From contig DASWJS010000014.1 of NCBI GenBank assembly GCA_036397035.1, positions 1-64,000 of the forward strand: a DNA stretch of 64,000 nt, written 5' to 3'. The stretch is from DASWJS01 sp036397035. GTDB taxonomy: Bacteria; Actinomycetota; AC-67. Of the stretch, positions 25,129 to 32,919 are shown piece after piece. Under the pieces are notes generated by a model. The model was not told the DNA's origin. It did no database searches and worked only from the letters and a program-made list of their open reading frames with translations. The translations under genes and the position numbers were made by a program. The stretch's first letter is position 1; every line of letters begins with the position of its first letter.

Positions 25129-25874
25129 GAGCGGTGCTCGGGGTTGGGGAAGTCGGGCTTGCAGCCCGCGTCCCACTCCGACCGCTGGTTGCCGTGCGCA
25201 GGGATCCCGCCCGCGTCCTTTAGCATCCGCGCGATGTGGAGCAGGTTCCAGGTCATGAAGGACGTGTTGCGGTTGGTGAAGTCGTTCTCGGGACCGCCCG
25301 AGCCGGGGTCGAGGTAGGACGGACCCGGGCCGGCTTCGCCGATCCAGCCCGCGTCGGCTTGCGGCGGGATCACGAAGCCCAGGTGCTGCAACGAGTACAG
25401 GATGTTCATCGAGCAGTGCTTGATGCCGTCCTCGTTGCCGGTGATGAGGCACCCGCCGACCTGGCCGTAGTAGAGGTACTGGCCGTTCGCGTTCAGCTCG
25501 CCGGACTGGCCGTAGAGCCGCTCGATCACCTTCGTGCACACCGACGACTTCTCGCCGAGCCAGATCGGCGAGCACAGCACGACGATGTCCGAGGCGCGCA
25601 CCTTCTGGAAGATGGGCGGCCAGTCGTCGCGGTCGAACCCGTGCTCGGTCATGTCCGGGTAGACGCCCGGGGGGATCTCGTGATCGACGGCGCGAATCAG
25701 CTCGACCTCGACGCCGTTGCGGCGCATGATCTCCATCGAGATCGCGGCAAGCCCCTCCGTGTGCGAGACCTCGGGCGAGCGCTTGAGCGTGCAACTGATG
25801 AAGAGCGCGCGCAGATCGGAGAAGTCCCAACCGTGCTCGTCGCAGAGCTTTTCCATCTGCGGGGTGAGGGCCAT
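25125..25874 (-). CDS. Flavodoxin/NADPH-dependent FMN reductase family protein
   Basis: A 249-residue flavodoxin-fold protein. LRALFISCTLKRSPEVSHTE binds the FMN phosphate; ASDIVVLCSPIWLGEKSSV and GQVGGCLITGNEDGIKHCS are the isoalloxazine-binding loops of the NAD(P)H-dependent FMN reductase family. The last 60 residues are an extension with no family I recognise. It probably reduces quinones or FMN in the cytosol. It converges with the PH-like gene and shares the CTAG stop. Confidence 0.82.
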   Translation of the reverse strand: MALTPQMEKLCDEHGWDFSDLRALFISCTLKRSPEVSHTEGLAAISMEIMRRNGVEVELIRAVDHEIPPGVYPDMTEHGFDRDDWPPIFQKVRASDIVVLCSPIWLGEKSSVCTKVIERLYGQSGELNANGQYLYYGQVGGCLITGNEDGIKHCSMNILYSLQHLGFVIPPQADAGWIGEAGPGPSYLDPGSGGPENDFTNRNTSFMTWNLLHIARMLKDAGGIPAHGNQRSEWDAGCKPDFPNPEHRS

Positions 25875-25989
25875 GGCTTGCCTCCTTCACGCCGGCCGGG
25901 GCGGCCGGGTTGGCGGCAAGGCTACCGCTCGCTTCCGGCATCGCGCCGCGCGTTGACACAGACGTAACGGGCGCGCAACGCGCGCGGGG

Positions 25990-25995
25990 TAGCGT
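25990..25995 (+). promoter_or_regulatory. TAGCGT -10-like box for the lysyl-oxidase-like gene
   Basis: TAGCGT lies 34 nt before the ATG at 26030. A purine-rich GAGGGGGAA site precedes the ATG, so this gene would have a leader, unlike the leaderless neighbours. Confidence 0.35.
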
Positions 25996-26029
25996 CGCCT
26001 CCCGAGAGCGTTGGGACGAGGGGGAATCG

Positions 26030-27310
26030 ATGCGCAGGACGATCGTGGCACTGACCGTGCTGATCACGGCGATCGGCTTCGACGCGGGGACCGCCGGCCC
26101 GGCGGCCGTCGTCGGCGTGCTGACCCCCGGAGCCAGCCTGTTTTGGAACGGCGGGCGAGTCGGCGGCACCGTCGACCGAGCCGCGGGCGCGCCGGAGACC
26201 GCGTCTGCCGAATGCCCCGACGGACCGTGCTTCGTGTACGCGGTGGAGGTTGCAAAGCGAGCCGCGCGTCTCCGCATCGCGATCGACGTCCCCAACCGCA
26301 ACGACCACTTCCGAATCCGAATCGTCTCCCCGAGCGGGGAGACGACGGAGTTCATGAACTTCAACAAGTTCAACGCGGAGGGCTTCGTCGCGGATCCCGC
26401 GCCGGGAACGTGGTCGGTCGCGGTCAGTCCGCTCACCGCCGAGTACTCCTCGTTCCGGCTGCGCGCGAAGCTCGAGAAGACCGAGTGGGCGCCGCCGGCG
26501 AGCCTGAAGAAGTGGCTGCCGAACCTGCGGGTTCCGCGCATCTGGGAACCGACCTTCGTGGCGCCCGTCACCGGGATCGCCGGCGTCATGTTCGACGACG
26601 TCAACCCGCCGCTGGAGGCGGCCGGCGTTCACCCCTTCTCGTGCACCGCCGACGAGATGCAGGGCGGCGCGCATCGGTGCCTGCGCTTCTCGTTCCAGAT
26701 GGCCACGAGCGGGCCCGGCGCCTTCGACGTTCGGTTCGATCGGTCGACCGAGGTCGTCCACGGCGAGATGGTCCAGTGCATCGCGAAGCCGGGCGGCACG
26801 GCGATCGCGCGCCCCGCCGGAACGTACACCTTCCACGAGGTACACGGGCACTACCACTACGACGACGTCGTGCTGCACGAGCTCTTCCGCGTGAAGAACC
26901 GCGCGAAGGGCAAGCTCGTTCGAGCCGGGACCGGCGAAAAGACCGGCTACGGACCGGCCGATCAGTCGTTCGCGGACTGGACCGCGTTCAACCAGGCCGC
27001 CTCCGGCACGAGCGGCTCGGGCGACAACTGCCTGCCGGGATCGACCGGCCGCATCGGCCTGTCGCGCGGCTGGGGCGACGCCTACCGCTGGCAACGCCCG
27101 GGCAACTTCGTCGAGTTCGGCGACAACCCCGACGGCTGGTACGTGATCCGCACCACAGCCGACCCGCTCGACCACCTCAAGGAAACGAACGAGCACGACA
27201 ACGCGGGCTACGCGTACGTGCGGATCATCGGCGACTCCGTGCGCCTGCTCGAACAGGGCATGGGCACCAGCCCCTGGGACCCCGACAAGGTCGTCAACCC
27301 GCACGACTAG
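26030..27310 (+). CDS. Secreted lysyl-oxidase-family protein
   Basis: A 426-residue exported protein with a signal peptide (LTVLITAIGFDAGTAG). The C-terminal half has the lysyl oxidase domain: FHEVHGHYHYDDVVLHELF (residues about 268-286) carries the copper-binding His cluster, and GLSRGWGDAYRWQRPGNFVE and ETNEHDNAGYAYV match conserved LOX segments. Lysyl oxidases oxidise peptidyl lysine to aldehyde using copper and a lysine-tyrosylquinone cofactor. The N-terminal 170 residues form a pre-peptidase-like beta domain. Bacterial substrates are largely unknown; this could crosslink surface proteins. Confidence 0.82.
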   Translation: MRRTIVALTVLITAIGFDAGTAGPAAVVGVLTPGASLFWNGGRVGGTVDRAAGAPETASAECPDGPCFVYAVEVAKRAARLRIAIDVPNRNDHFRIRIVSPSGETTEFMNFNKFNAEGFVADPAPGTWSVAVSPLTAEYSSFRLRAKLEKTEWAPPASLKKWLPNLRVPRIWEPTFVAPVTGIAGVMFDDVNPPLEAAGVHPFSCTADEMQGGAHRCLRFSFQMATSGPGAFDVRFDRSTEVVHGEMVQCIAKPGGTAIARPAGTYTFHEVHGHYHYDDVVLHELFRVKNRAKGKLVRAGTGEKTGYGPADQSFADWTAFNQAASGTSGSGDNCLPGSTGRIGLSRGWGDAYRWQRPGNFVEFGDNPDGWYVIRTTADPLDHLKETNEHDNAGYAYVRIIGDSVRLLEQGMGTSPWDPDKVVNPHD

Positions 27311-27563
27311 CAGTGACTTCAGGCATGCGCGGATGAGAGTCGCATCTGCGGCCACACGGAGTTGGTACTCTCAAGCGCCGCTGCCTCGGGGGTCCGCTCG
27401 AAGCGAGCAAGCCAGTTCGATGAGACGCTCTCCAGCAGTCTTATCGAGGGTGGCTGGCTCCCCGGGTGGGGATCCCCGTCCGGTACCTGCCCGATTGCGT
27501 CTCTGTCCAGCTCGTTTCCCTCGTTTCGGAGCCGCGCCCGACACCCGCGTCGGCCGACACTCC

Positions 27564-27593
27564 TCCTATGCAGGTCGGTCCTATGCAGGTCGG
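27564..27593. repeat. Two tandem copies of a 15-bp repeat
   Basis: Copies at 27564-27578 and 27579-27593 are identical (unit TCCTATGCAGGTCGG). It lies in non-coding DNA upstream of the HTH/PIN pair. Confidence 0.85.
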
Positions 27594-27671
27594 GCTCTCT
27601 TGCCCCTCGCACCTCGGAGAGCTTTCTCGCTGAGGCTAACCAGTAGGTAGGACAATCCGCTGATAAGTATA

Positions 27672-27683
27672 GAACACTTGTTC
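27672..27683 (+). promoter_or_regulatory. LexA/SOS-like operator GAAC-N4-GTTC
   Basis: GAACACTTGTTC is a perfect match to the Gram-positive and actinobacterial LexA core. It overlaps the likely -10 (TATAGA at 27668-27673) of the HTH/PIN operon, whose ATG is 70 bp downstream, the right place for a repressor. A single 12-bp match can occur by chance. Confidence 0.5.
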
Positions 27684-27753
27684 GTATTGCCCCCGGGGGC
27701 CGGCGTTGCACTTATTTCAGTTAGTCGCTACTCTAGTCGACAAGAGGATCGAG

Positions 27754-28218
27754 ATGCGCCCACTGATGCTGGAACCTGAGAAGGGCTCTGCGGAGGCCTT
27801 GCGTGAGCTTGTTGATCTGTTCCGCCGACTCCTGGCTTCGGAGGGCAGCGCCTCACTCGAAGCCAAGGCAGGCCAGTTCCGTATCTTTGGACCGACTGGT
27901 GAGCATGTGGATATCCCAGACAGCGTCTTCCAGCTTCTCGAGTTCGTCACGACCGATTTCGAGCACGGGCAGGCGGTTGCAGTCCTTCCGATCGACAAGC
28001 TTCTAACGACCACCGAAGCCGCAGAACTCTTGAACGTCTCGCGTCCGTACCTGGCGCGGCTGCTGGATCAACGCGTGCTTCCATTTGAGATGGTGGGAAC
28101 CCATCACAGAGTCCGACTCAGTGATGTTCTCAAGTATCTCGAGAAGAAGGATGCAGAACGTCGAGCAGCCCTCGACGAGATGGTTCGGGAGGGAGAAGAA
28201 CTCGAACTTCCCTACTGA
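27754..28218 (+). CDS. Excisionase-type HTH DNA-binding protein, probable antitoxin
   Basis: A 154-residue protein. Residues about 85-135 form a MerR/excisionase-type winged helix (LLTTTEAAELLNVSRPYLAR, then VGTHHRVRLSDVLKYLE). The N-terminus is helical. The C-terminal tail is acidic (DEMVREGEELELPY), as in antitoxins that thread into a toxin. The ATG at 27754 has an AAGAGGA site; upstream in-frame TTG lacks one. It precedes a PIN-domain gene by 32 bp. HTH/PIN pairs like this are annotated as toxin-antitoxin modules in many bacteria; activity here is inferred. Confidence 0.78.
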   Translation: MRPLMLEPEKGSAEALRELVDLFRRLLASEGSASLEAKAGQFRIFGPTGEHVDIPDSVFQLLEFVTTDFEHGQAVAVLPIDKLLTTTEAAELLNVSRPYLARLLDQRVLPFEMVGTHHRVRLSDVLKYLEKKDAERRAALDEMVREGEELELPY

Positions 28219-28238
28219 TCGCACAATGACCCAACAGC

Positions 28239-28244
28239 TAGGGT
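28239..28244 (+). promoter_or_regulatory. TAGGGT -10-like box before the PIN gene
   Basis: TAGGGT ends 6 nt before the ATG at 28251. It could give the PIN gene its own leaderless transcript, but the same bases could act as a weak ribosome site in a bicistronic mRNA. Confidence 0.3.
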
Positions 28245-28250
28245 GACGTG

Positions 28251-28817
28251 ATGGCCCTAGCTGTTGTCTTTGACGCGAACGTTCTTTACGGAATCGCGCT
28301 CACCGACTTCTTCATCACCGCTGCGGCAAAGACACGCTTCTATCGCATGTGCTGGAGTTCGGGAATCCTCGAGGAAGTCGCCAGAAACCTCGAGGAGAAC
28401 CGACCCGATCTCGGCGACCGAGTTCGTCGCCGAATCGATCAGATGGAACGGGCGGTGCCAGAGGCGATGGTCGAGCCGCCACAGGAATTGATTGACTCCA
28501 TGACCAACGATCCCAAGGATCGACATGTTCTCGCAGCTGCGGTCGTGGCCGAAGCGGCGATTCTTGTCACCTTCAACTTGAGCGACTTCCCTGCGGATGC
28601 TTGCGATCCGCACGGCGTGAAGGCCCAGCATCCGGACGAGTTCACTAGACGACTCGTAACGGAAAGCGCCAGCGGAGTGCTCGACGCCCTCGAGGAGATG
28701 GCAGGTCGCAAGACAAGTCCTCCGCGAACCGTCGACGAGATTATCGACAGGCTTGCGCAAGAACTCCCGTCCGCGATGCGGACACTTCGAGAAAGAGAAG
28801 CCTGGACGCGTAGATGA
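28251..28817 (+). CDS. PIN-domain ribonuclease, probable toxin
   Basis: A 188-residue protein. VVFDANVLYG supplies the first acidic residue, ILEEVARNLEEN the second (Glu), DPKDRHVLAAAV the third, and VTFNLSDFP the last, the standard PIN metal site. The protein is longer than VapC because of a helical C-terminus of about 55 residues. It follows the HTH gene and probably forms a toxin-antitoxin pair with it; RNA cleavage by this protein is inferred. GTG at 28248 is an alternative start. Confidence 0.82.
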   Translation: MALAVVFDANVLYGIALTDFFITAAAKTRFYRMCWSSGILEEVARNLEENRPDLGDRVRRRIDQMERAVPEAMVEPPQELIDSMTNDPKDRHVLAAAVVAEAAILVTFNLSDFPADACDPHGVKAQHPDEFTRRLVTESASGVLDALEEMAGRKTSPPRTVDEIIDRLAQELPSAMRTLREREAWTRR

Positions 28818-28968
28818 TCGCCTGGCGAAGCTCGCCGTTGCTGCGCGGCTGCAACATCACTGGATCGCCGCGACAACCCTCAACTGCGGAGCCCACCTCG
28901 TCACATTCGACGACGACTTCGAGCGGATCCCGGGCCTGCCTCACACCAACTTTGGTCGGCTTGACTAG
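28801..28968 (+). pseudogene. Fragment of a second PIN-domain gene
   Basis: A frame overlapping the end of the PIN gene encodes VDDRLAKLAVAARLQHHWIA followed by an ATT...GAHLVTFDDDFERIPGL segment, which is the C-terminal third of a VapC-type PIN domain (Asp before the helix, late LVTFDDDF). The N-terminal half with the first catalytic acids is missing and no start codon is credible. It ends 5 bp before tRNA-Tyr, so a module was probably truncated by insertion or deletion here. Confidence 0.65.
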
Positions 28969-28973
28969 CGTCG

Positions 28974-29055
28974 TGGGAGGAGCAGGGTTCGAACCTGCGA
29001 AGGCGAAGCCACCTGATTTACAGTCAGGCCCCTTTGGCCGCTTGGGTATCCTCCC
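28974..29055 (-). tRNA. trnY: tRNA-Tyr (anticodon GUA)
   Basis: On the minus strand the 5' arm GGGAGGA (29055-29049) pairs with UCCUCCC (28981-28975), with A73 as discriminator. The anticodon loop CUGUAAA, a long variable arm and the T loop UUCGAAC are present. No CCA is encoded. It bounds the low-GC HTH/PIN segment. Confidence 0.95.
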
Positions 29056-29090
29056 GTAGCCCGGCTTTCCGGCCGAGCGGCGCCCTAGTG

Positions 29091-29096
29091 TACCCT
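29091..29096 (+). promoter_or_regulatory. TACCCT -10-like box for yajQ
   Basis: TACCCT ends 6 nt before the ATG at 29103 and no Shine-Dalgarno is present, indicating a leaderless mRNA. Confidence 0.45.
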
Positions 29097-29102
29097 CCCG
29101 CC

Positions 29103-29600
29103 ATGGCCAAGGATTCTTCTTTCGACGTCGTCTCCAAGGTGGATCGCCAGGAGGTCGACAACGCGCTCAACCAGGCGAAGAAGGAGATACAGCAGCGCTT
29201 CGACTTCAAGGGAACCGGCGCCGCCATCGAGTGGACCGGAGAACTCACGATCGAGATCACGGCGAACGCCGAGGACCGCTGCGCGGCGGCGCTCGAAGTG
29301 TTCAAGGAGAAGTGCGTCAAGCGCTCGGTCTCGTTGAAGGCCGTGCACGCGAAGCCGGTCAAGCCGACCGGCGGGGGCGGGTTCAAGATCGAGATCGACG
29401 TCAGCCAGGGCATCGACACCGACCGCGGGCGCCAGATCGTCAAGCGCGTGAAGGACGAGAAGCTCAAGGGCGTCCAGGTCGCGATCCAGGGCGACCAGCT
29501 CCGCGTGAGCGGCAAGAACAAGGACGACCTCCAGCAGGTGATCCAGCTCCTCAAGGACGAGGACTTCGGCATCCCGCTGCAGTTCGTGAACTACCGCTGA
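29103..29600 (+). CDS. yajQ: YajQ family nucleotide-binding protein
   Basis: A 165-residue cytosolic protein of standard YajQ length. SFDVVSKVDRQEVDNALNQA, QQRFDFKGTGAAIEW and the C-terminal VRVSGKxKDDLQ/IPLQFVNYR pattern (here LRVSGKNKDDLQQVI) identify it. Two ferredoxin-like subdomains are expected. A Xanthomonas member binds cyclic di-GMP; elsewhere the ligand is unproven. The next gene starts 11 bp later with a GGAGG site and may be cotranscribed. Confidence 0.95.
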   Translation: MAKDSSFDVVSKVDRQEVDNALNQAKKEIQQRFDFKGTGAAIEWTGELTIEITANAEDRCAAALEVFKEKCVKRSVSLKAVHAKPVKPTGGGGFKIEIDVSQGIDTDRGRQIVKRVKDEKLKGVQVAIQGDQLRVSGKNKDDLQQVIQLLKDEDFGIPLQFVNYR

Positions 29601-29611
29601 GGAGGCGCGCG

Positions 29612-30805
29612 ATGGTGAGACGAATCAAGGTGGCGTCGGCGCTCGGCGTCGCGGTGCTCCTGACGCTCGGCCCGGTGCGGCAGGCCGGCGCGACCGACAC
29701 CGACTGGTGCTCGGTCGATTCGACCAAGCCGTGCATCGTCTCGGCGACGCACGCCGGCAACCCGGTGGCGCCGGCCGACACCGACTGGGAGCCCTGGGTC
29801 TTCAAGTACAAGGTCGGCGGCTCGACGAACGTCGACTGGGGCTGGTTCCACAACATGGACAACGACCTCGGCGCCGGCGCGACATCCGAGGTCTTCGTGC
29901 TGCTGATCGACACCGGCTCGGTCATCCCGCGCGTCGCCTTCACCTACGGCGACGACGTCGTCGTCAACCGGATCGACGACGGCGACGGCACCTACAAGAT
30001 CGAGATCACGGCGACCGCGATCGAGCTGAACGACAACGACGACTGCGATCAGAACGTCAACCCGTGGTTCTGCCCGGAGACGCCGAGCGACGCGTGGGAC
30101 GGCTACCTCGGCGGCCAGATCACCAACTACAACGCCTGGGACGACGTCGCGCAGCGGGAGTCGATGTGGGGCATGAACTACTCGACGAACGTGGCCGCCA
30201 CCAGCCTGCCGCCCGAGATCGTCAACGACCCGGCGACGGGCTACGAGCAGCTCCTGATCCGGATGGCGAGCCATCACTACCACCTGGACGGCTCCACGCT
30301 CTGGGAGGGCTTCGCGCACCTTCGGATCCCGAACGCCTTCCTGCGCTTGACCTACGGCGTCGACAACCCCGCCTCGATGACGGGCTCCGGCCTGATCGTC
30401 ACCGGCGAAGGCAGCGCCGCCACCGCCACGATCGCCCAGGAGTCGGGCGCCGACGCCATGCTCGTGGACGTCGAGGGCATGCACTTCTCGGCGCGCAACG
30501 TCAGGATCAAGCGAGGAGTCATCACGCCCACGCGACCGACGAACGTGTCCACGAAACGCGCGACCGCGCACCGCGGCAAGGTCAAGTTCGACCCCGCGAA
30601 GGCGCGCGGCTCGAAGATCACCGGATACGCCGCGCGGTGCGTGGCCCGGCGCGGCTCGCACATCGTCTGGGGCTTCGACGGGGACTCGCCGGTCGTCGTC
30701 CGCCACCTGCGTCGCGGCGTCGCCTACGCCTGCCGCGTCCGGGCCAAGTCCAAGGCCGGACCCGGCACGTGGTCGGTCACGAAGAAGCTGGCGGCGCGGC
30801 CGTAG
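29612..30805 (+). CDS. Secreted protein with C-terminal fibronectin-III-like domain
   Basis: A 397-residue exported protein. The signal peptide is about residues 1-29 (VASALGVAVLLTLG, cleavage near AGA-TD). The central 270 residues are beta-rich with many Asp, Asn and Trp, and include a His-rich patch SHHYHLDGS. The last 85 residues (TRPTNVSTKRATAHRGKVKF to the end) follow an Fn3-like strand order, with YACRVRAKSKAGPG as the typical G-strand region. Function unknown; it resembles an extracellular binding protein. Confidence 0.7.
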   Translation: MVRRIKVASALGVAVLLTLGPVRQAGATDTDWCSVDSTKPCIVSATHAGNPVAPADTDWEPWVFKYKVGGSTNVDWGWFHNMDNDLGAGATSEVFVLLIDTGSVIPRVAFTYGDDVVVNRIDDGDGTYKIEITATAIELNDNDDCDQNVNPWFCPETPSDAWDGYLGGQITNYNAWDDVAQRESMWGMNYSTNVAATSLPPEIVNDPATGYEQLLIRMASHHYHLDGSTLWEGFAHLRIPNAFLRLTYGVDNPASMTGSGLIVTGEGSAATATIAQESGADAMLVDVEGMHFSARNVRIKRGVITPTRPTNVSTKRATAHRGKVKFDPAKARGSKITGYAARCVARRGSHIVWGFDGDSPVVVRHLRRGVAYACRVRAKSKAGPGTWSVTKKLAARP

Positions 30806-30836
30806 CATCCGCGTCGACCGGCCGTCTCCCGCCCGC

Positions 30837-30842
30837 TACCCT
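30837..30842 (+). promoter_or_regulatory. TACCCT -10-like box for the MFS gene
   Basis: TACCCT ends 9 nt before the ATG at 30852; TCGACC lies 17 bp upstream as a -35 candidate. No Shine-Dalgarno is seen. Confidence 0.45.
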
Positions 30843-30851
30843 CACGCGCAC

Positions 30852-32045
30852 ATGAGCGCGCGCGACGGCGGGTACGGCTGGGTCAACGTCGGCGTCGCCG
30901 CGACCGCCCACTTCGTGGCCTTCGGACTGCTGCTGTCCTTCGGCGTGTTCTTCAGCGAGATACAGCGGGAGTTCGGGCGGGGCGCGGGAGCGACCGCGTG
31001 GGTCGTGTCGCTGGAGGGCGCCTTGATGCTGGGCGCGAGCGGACCCGCCGGCCTGCTCGCGCACCGGTTCGGCACCCGGCGGGTCATGGCGGTCGGCACG
31101 GTGCTCGTCGCGCTCGGCCTGCTGGGCACCTCGCGGGCCACCACGATCTGGCACGTCTACCTCGGGTACGGGATCGCGGTCGGGCTCGGCAACGCGATGT
31201 GCATCATCCCGGCGCTCAGCTCGGTCGGGCGCTGGTTCGAGCGGCGGCGCGGGCTGGCGGTCGGCCTGTCGGTCGCCGGGTCGGGCATCGGCTCGATGGT
31301 GCTGGCGCCGCTGTCGCGCGCGCTGATCTCCGCGTACGGCTGGCGGACGGCGGTCGTGGTCATGAGCGCGATCGCCTTCGGGCTGCTGACGGCCGCGGCG
31401 ACCCTTGTGCGGGGAGAGGTGGCGGGCTCGCACGTTCCCGGCGTGCTGCGCTCGCTCGCGGGGAGCAGGACCTTCAGGCTGCTGTACATGTCCTCGGTCG
31501 TAGGCGCCTTCGGCTACTGGGTTCCGTTCGTGTTCATCGTGAAGTACGCCGAGGCGCAAGGGGTGGCCCCGACCCGCGCGGCGCTGCTCGTCGCGGTCAT
31601 GGGGATCGGCAACACGAGCGGACGCATCGTCATGGGCGCCGTGGCCGATCGCGTCGGCCGGCTCCGCATCATCCAGGTGGCCGCCGCGGGGATGGCGACC
31701 GCGGTCTTCCTGTGGCCCCTCGCGCACTCGTTCGCCACGCTGTCGGTCTTCGGGATCGCCTTCGGCCTGTCCGCCGGCGCCTTCATCGCGCTGCTGCCCA
31801 CCCTCACCGCCGACTACTTCGGCGTCGAGCGGCTGGCCGCCGCCACCGGCGCGATCTTCACCGCCGCCGCGTTCGGCACGCTGCTCGGCTCGCCGGTGAG
31901 CGGCTTCCTCGTGGACCGGACCGGCTCGTACACGACCGCGATCGTGCTGAGCGCGACGACGCTCGTGCTGAGCGGGCTGGCGTTGCTGCCCCTGCCCGAT
32001 CCTCGCGCGACCACAGCCGTCGACGTGGCGCAAGCGCCGAGATAG
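30852..32045 (+). CDS. MFS transporter, monocarboxylate/oxalate-formate-like
   Basis: A 397-residue protein with 12 predicted membrane helices. GYGWVNVGVAATAHFVAFGL begins helix 1; HRFGTRRVMAVGTVL is the loop 2-3 signature of the family; RGLAVGLSVAGSGIGSMV fits helix 5. The closest groups are the monocarboxylate and oxalate:formate antiporter-like MFS proteins (YcxA type), so a small organic acid is a likely substrate. A TACCCT box lies 9 nt before the ATG. A lysine-rich 23-residue ORF follows. Confidence 0.85.
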   Translation: MSARDGGYGWVNVGVAATAHFVAFGLLLSFGVFFSEIQREFGRGAGATAWVVSLEGALMLGASGPAGLLAHRFGTRRVMAVGTVLVALGLLGTSRATTIWHVYLGYGIAVGLGNAMCIIPALSSVGRWFERRRGLAVGLSVAGSGIGSMVLAPLSRALISAYGWRTAVVVMSAIAFGLLTAAATLVRGEVAGSHVPGVLRSLAGSRTFRLLYMSSVVGAFGYWVPFVFIVKYAEAQGVAPTRAALLVAVMGIGNTSGRIVMGAVADRVGRLRIIQVAAAGMATAVFLWPLAHSFATLSVFGIAFGLSAGAFIALLPTLTADYFGVERLAAATGAIFTAAAFGTLLGSPVSGFLVDRTGSYTTAIVLSATTLVLSGLALLPLPDPRATTAVDVAQAPR

Positions 32046-32069
32046 GCTGGCGACTCGGGAGGGAGATCG

Positions 32070-32141
32070 ATGGCCAAAGGCAGGGACAAGCCCAAGCGCG
32101 AGACGAAGAAGCCCAAGAAGGACAAGGGCCCGAAGAAGTGA
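32070..32141 (+). CDS. Lysine-rich microprotein, 23 residues
   Basis: The ORF starts MAKGRDKPKRETKKPKK and contains only Lys, Arg, Pro, Gly, Asp, Glu, Thr and Ala. GGGAGG ends 6 nt before the ATG and a strong hairpin begins at the stop codon, so it looks like a complete small gene. Short Lys-rich ORFs of this kind occur in actinobacterial genomes; nucleic-acid binding is a guess. It could also be a chance ORF. Confidence 0.5.
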   Translation: MAKGRDKPKRETKKPKKDKGPKK

Positions 32142-32168
32142 AGCGGGGGCCGATGCCGGCCCCCGCTT
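32141..32168 (+). terminator. Rho-independent-type hairpin
   Basis: A perfect 12-bp stem (AAGCGGGGGCCG with its complement at 32157-32168) closes a 4-nt loop directly after the microprotein stop. The 3' side ends CTT, not a T-run. Confidence 0.7.
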
Positions 32169-32244
32169 CGCGCGCCTCGCCCCGCAGGTGCTGCGCCCTC
32201 GGTCTCTTAGAGACCGTTCATGCGAGCGCGGCAGGCTGAGTCCC

Positions 32245-32919
32245 GTGCACATCCTGGTCATCGAGGACGACCCGGCCCTGCGGACGGCGCTCGAGCGCGC
32301 GCTGAAGCTCGAGGGGTATGCCGTGACGCTCGCCGCGGACGGACGGCGGGGCCTGGAGTCGATGCGCGACGTCGCGCCCGACCTGATCGTCCTGGACCTC
32401 GGGCTGCCCGACATGGACGGGCTCGGCATCAGCCGGAGCCTGCGAGCCGCCGGGGACCGGACCCCGATCTTGATGCTGACCGCGCGCGCAGCGGTGAGCG
32501 AGCGGGTCGAGGGGCTCGACGCCGGCGCGGACGACTACGTCGTGAAGCCCTTCGCAATCGACGAGCTGTTCGCGCGCGTCCGCGCGCTGCTGCGCCGCAA
32601 CCAGCCGGACGAGCACGACGGCGCAGTGAGCTTCGGCGGCCTGACGCTGGACCCTCGCACGCGAATCGTGACGCGGGGCGATCGAACGATCGAGCTGACG
32701 CGCACGGAGTTCTCGCTGCTGGAGCTGTTCCTGCGCAACCCCGGCACGGTCCTGACGCGGGACGTCATCTTCGACCGCGTGTGGGGGTACGACTTCGGGC
32801 CGACCTCCAACTCGCTCGACGTCTACATCGGATACCTGCGGCGCAAGACCGAGGAGCGCGGCGAGCCGCGCCTGATCCACACCGTGCGCGGCGTCGGCTA
32901 CGTCCTGAGGGACGCATGA
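32245..32919 (+). CDS. OmpR/PhoB-family response regulator
   Basis: A 224-residue protein. The receiver domain has acidic EDDPALRTALE, the phosphoacceptor Asp in DLIVLDLGLPDMDG (near residue 51), Thr/Ala in MLTARAA and the Lys in YVVKPF. The C-terminal winged helix has LTRTEFSLLELFLRNPGTVL and NSLDVYIGYLRRKTE. It is paired with the histidine kinase that starts inside its stop codon (ATGA). The GTG start at 32245 begins MHILVIEDD. Its regulon is not visible; htpX lies next to the pair, on the opposite strand. Confidence 0.94.
   Translation: MHILVIEDDPALRTALERALKLEGYAVTLAADGRRGLESMRDVAPDLIVLDLGLPDMDGLGISRSLRAAGDRTPILMLTARAAVSERVEGLDAGADDYVVKPFAIDELFARVRALLRRNQPDEHDGAVSFGGLTLDPRTRIVTRGDRTIELTRTEFSLLELFLRNPGTVLTRDVIFDRVWGYDFGPTSNSLDVYIGYLRRKTEERGEPRLIHTVRGVGYVLRDA

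Larger units (their letters stand above)
27311..27753. other. Non-coding segment with lower GC and a 15-bp tandem repeat
   Basis: No convincing gene is seen. Frames open on both strands lack start signals and family features. It holds a perfect 15-bp tandem repeat at 27564-27593 and a LexA-like box at 27672-27683, and it forms the left flank of an accessory segment ending at tRNA-Tyr. Confidence 0.5.

Noticed and set aside
27564..27593. Tandem repeat considered as a CRISPR array
   Set aside because: Only two directly adjacent 15-bp copies, no spacers and no cas genes.
27319..27711. Open frame of about 130 codons on the minus strand left of the HTH gene
   Set aside because: Skewed composition, no ribosome site, no recognisable domain, and it crosses the tandem repeat and the LexA-like box.
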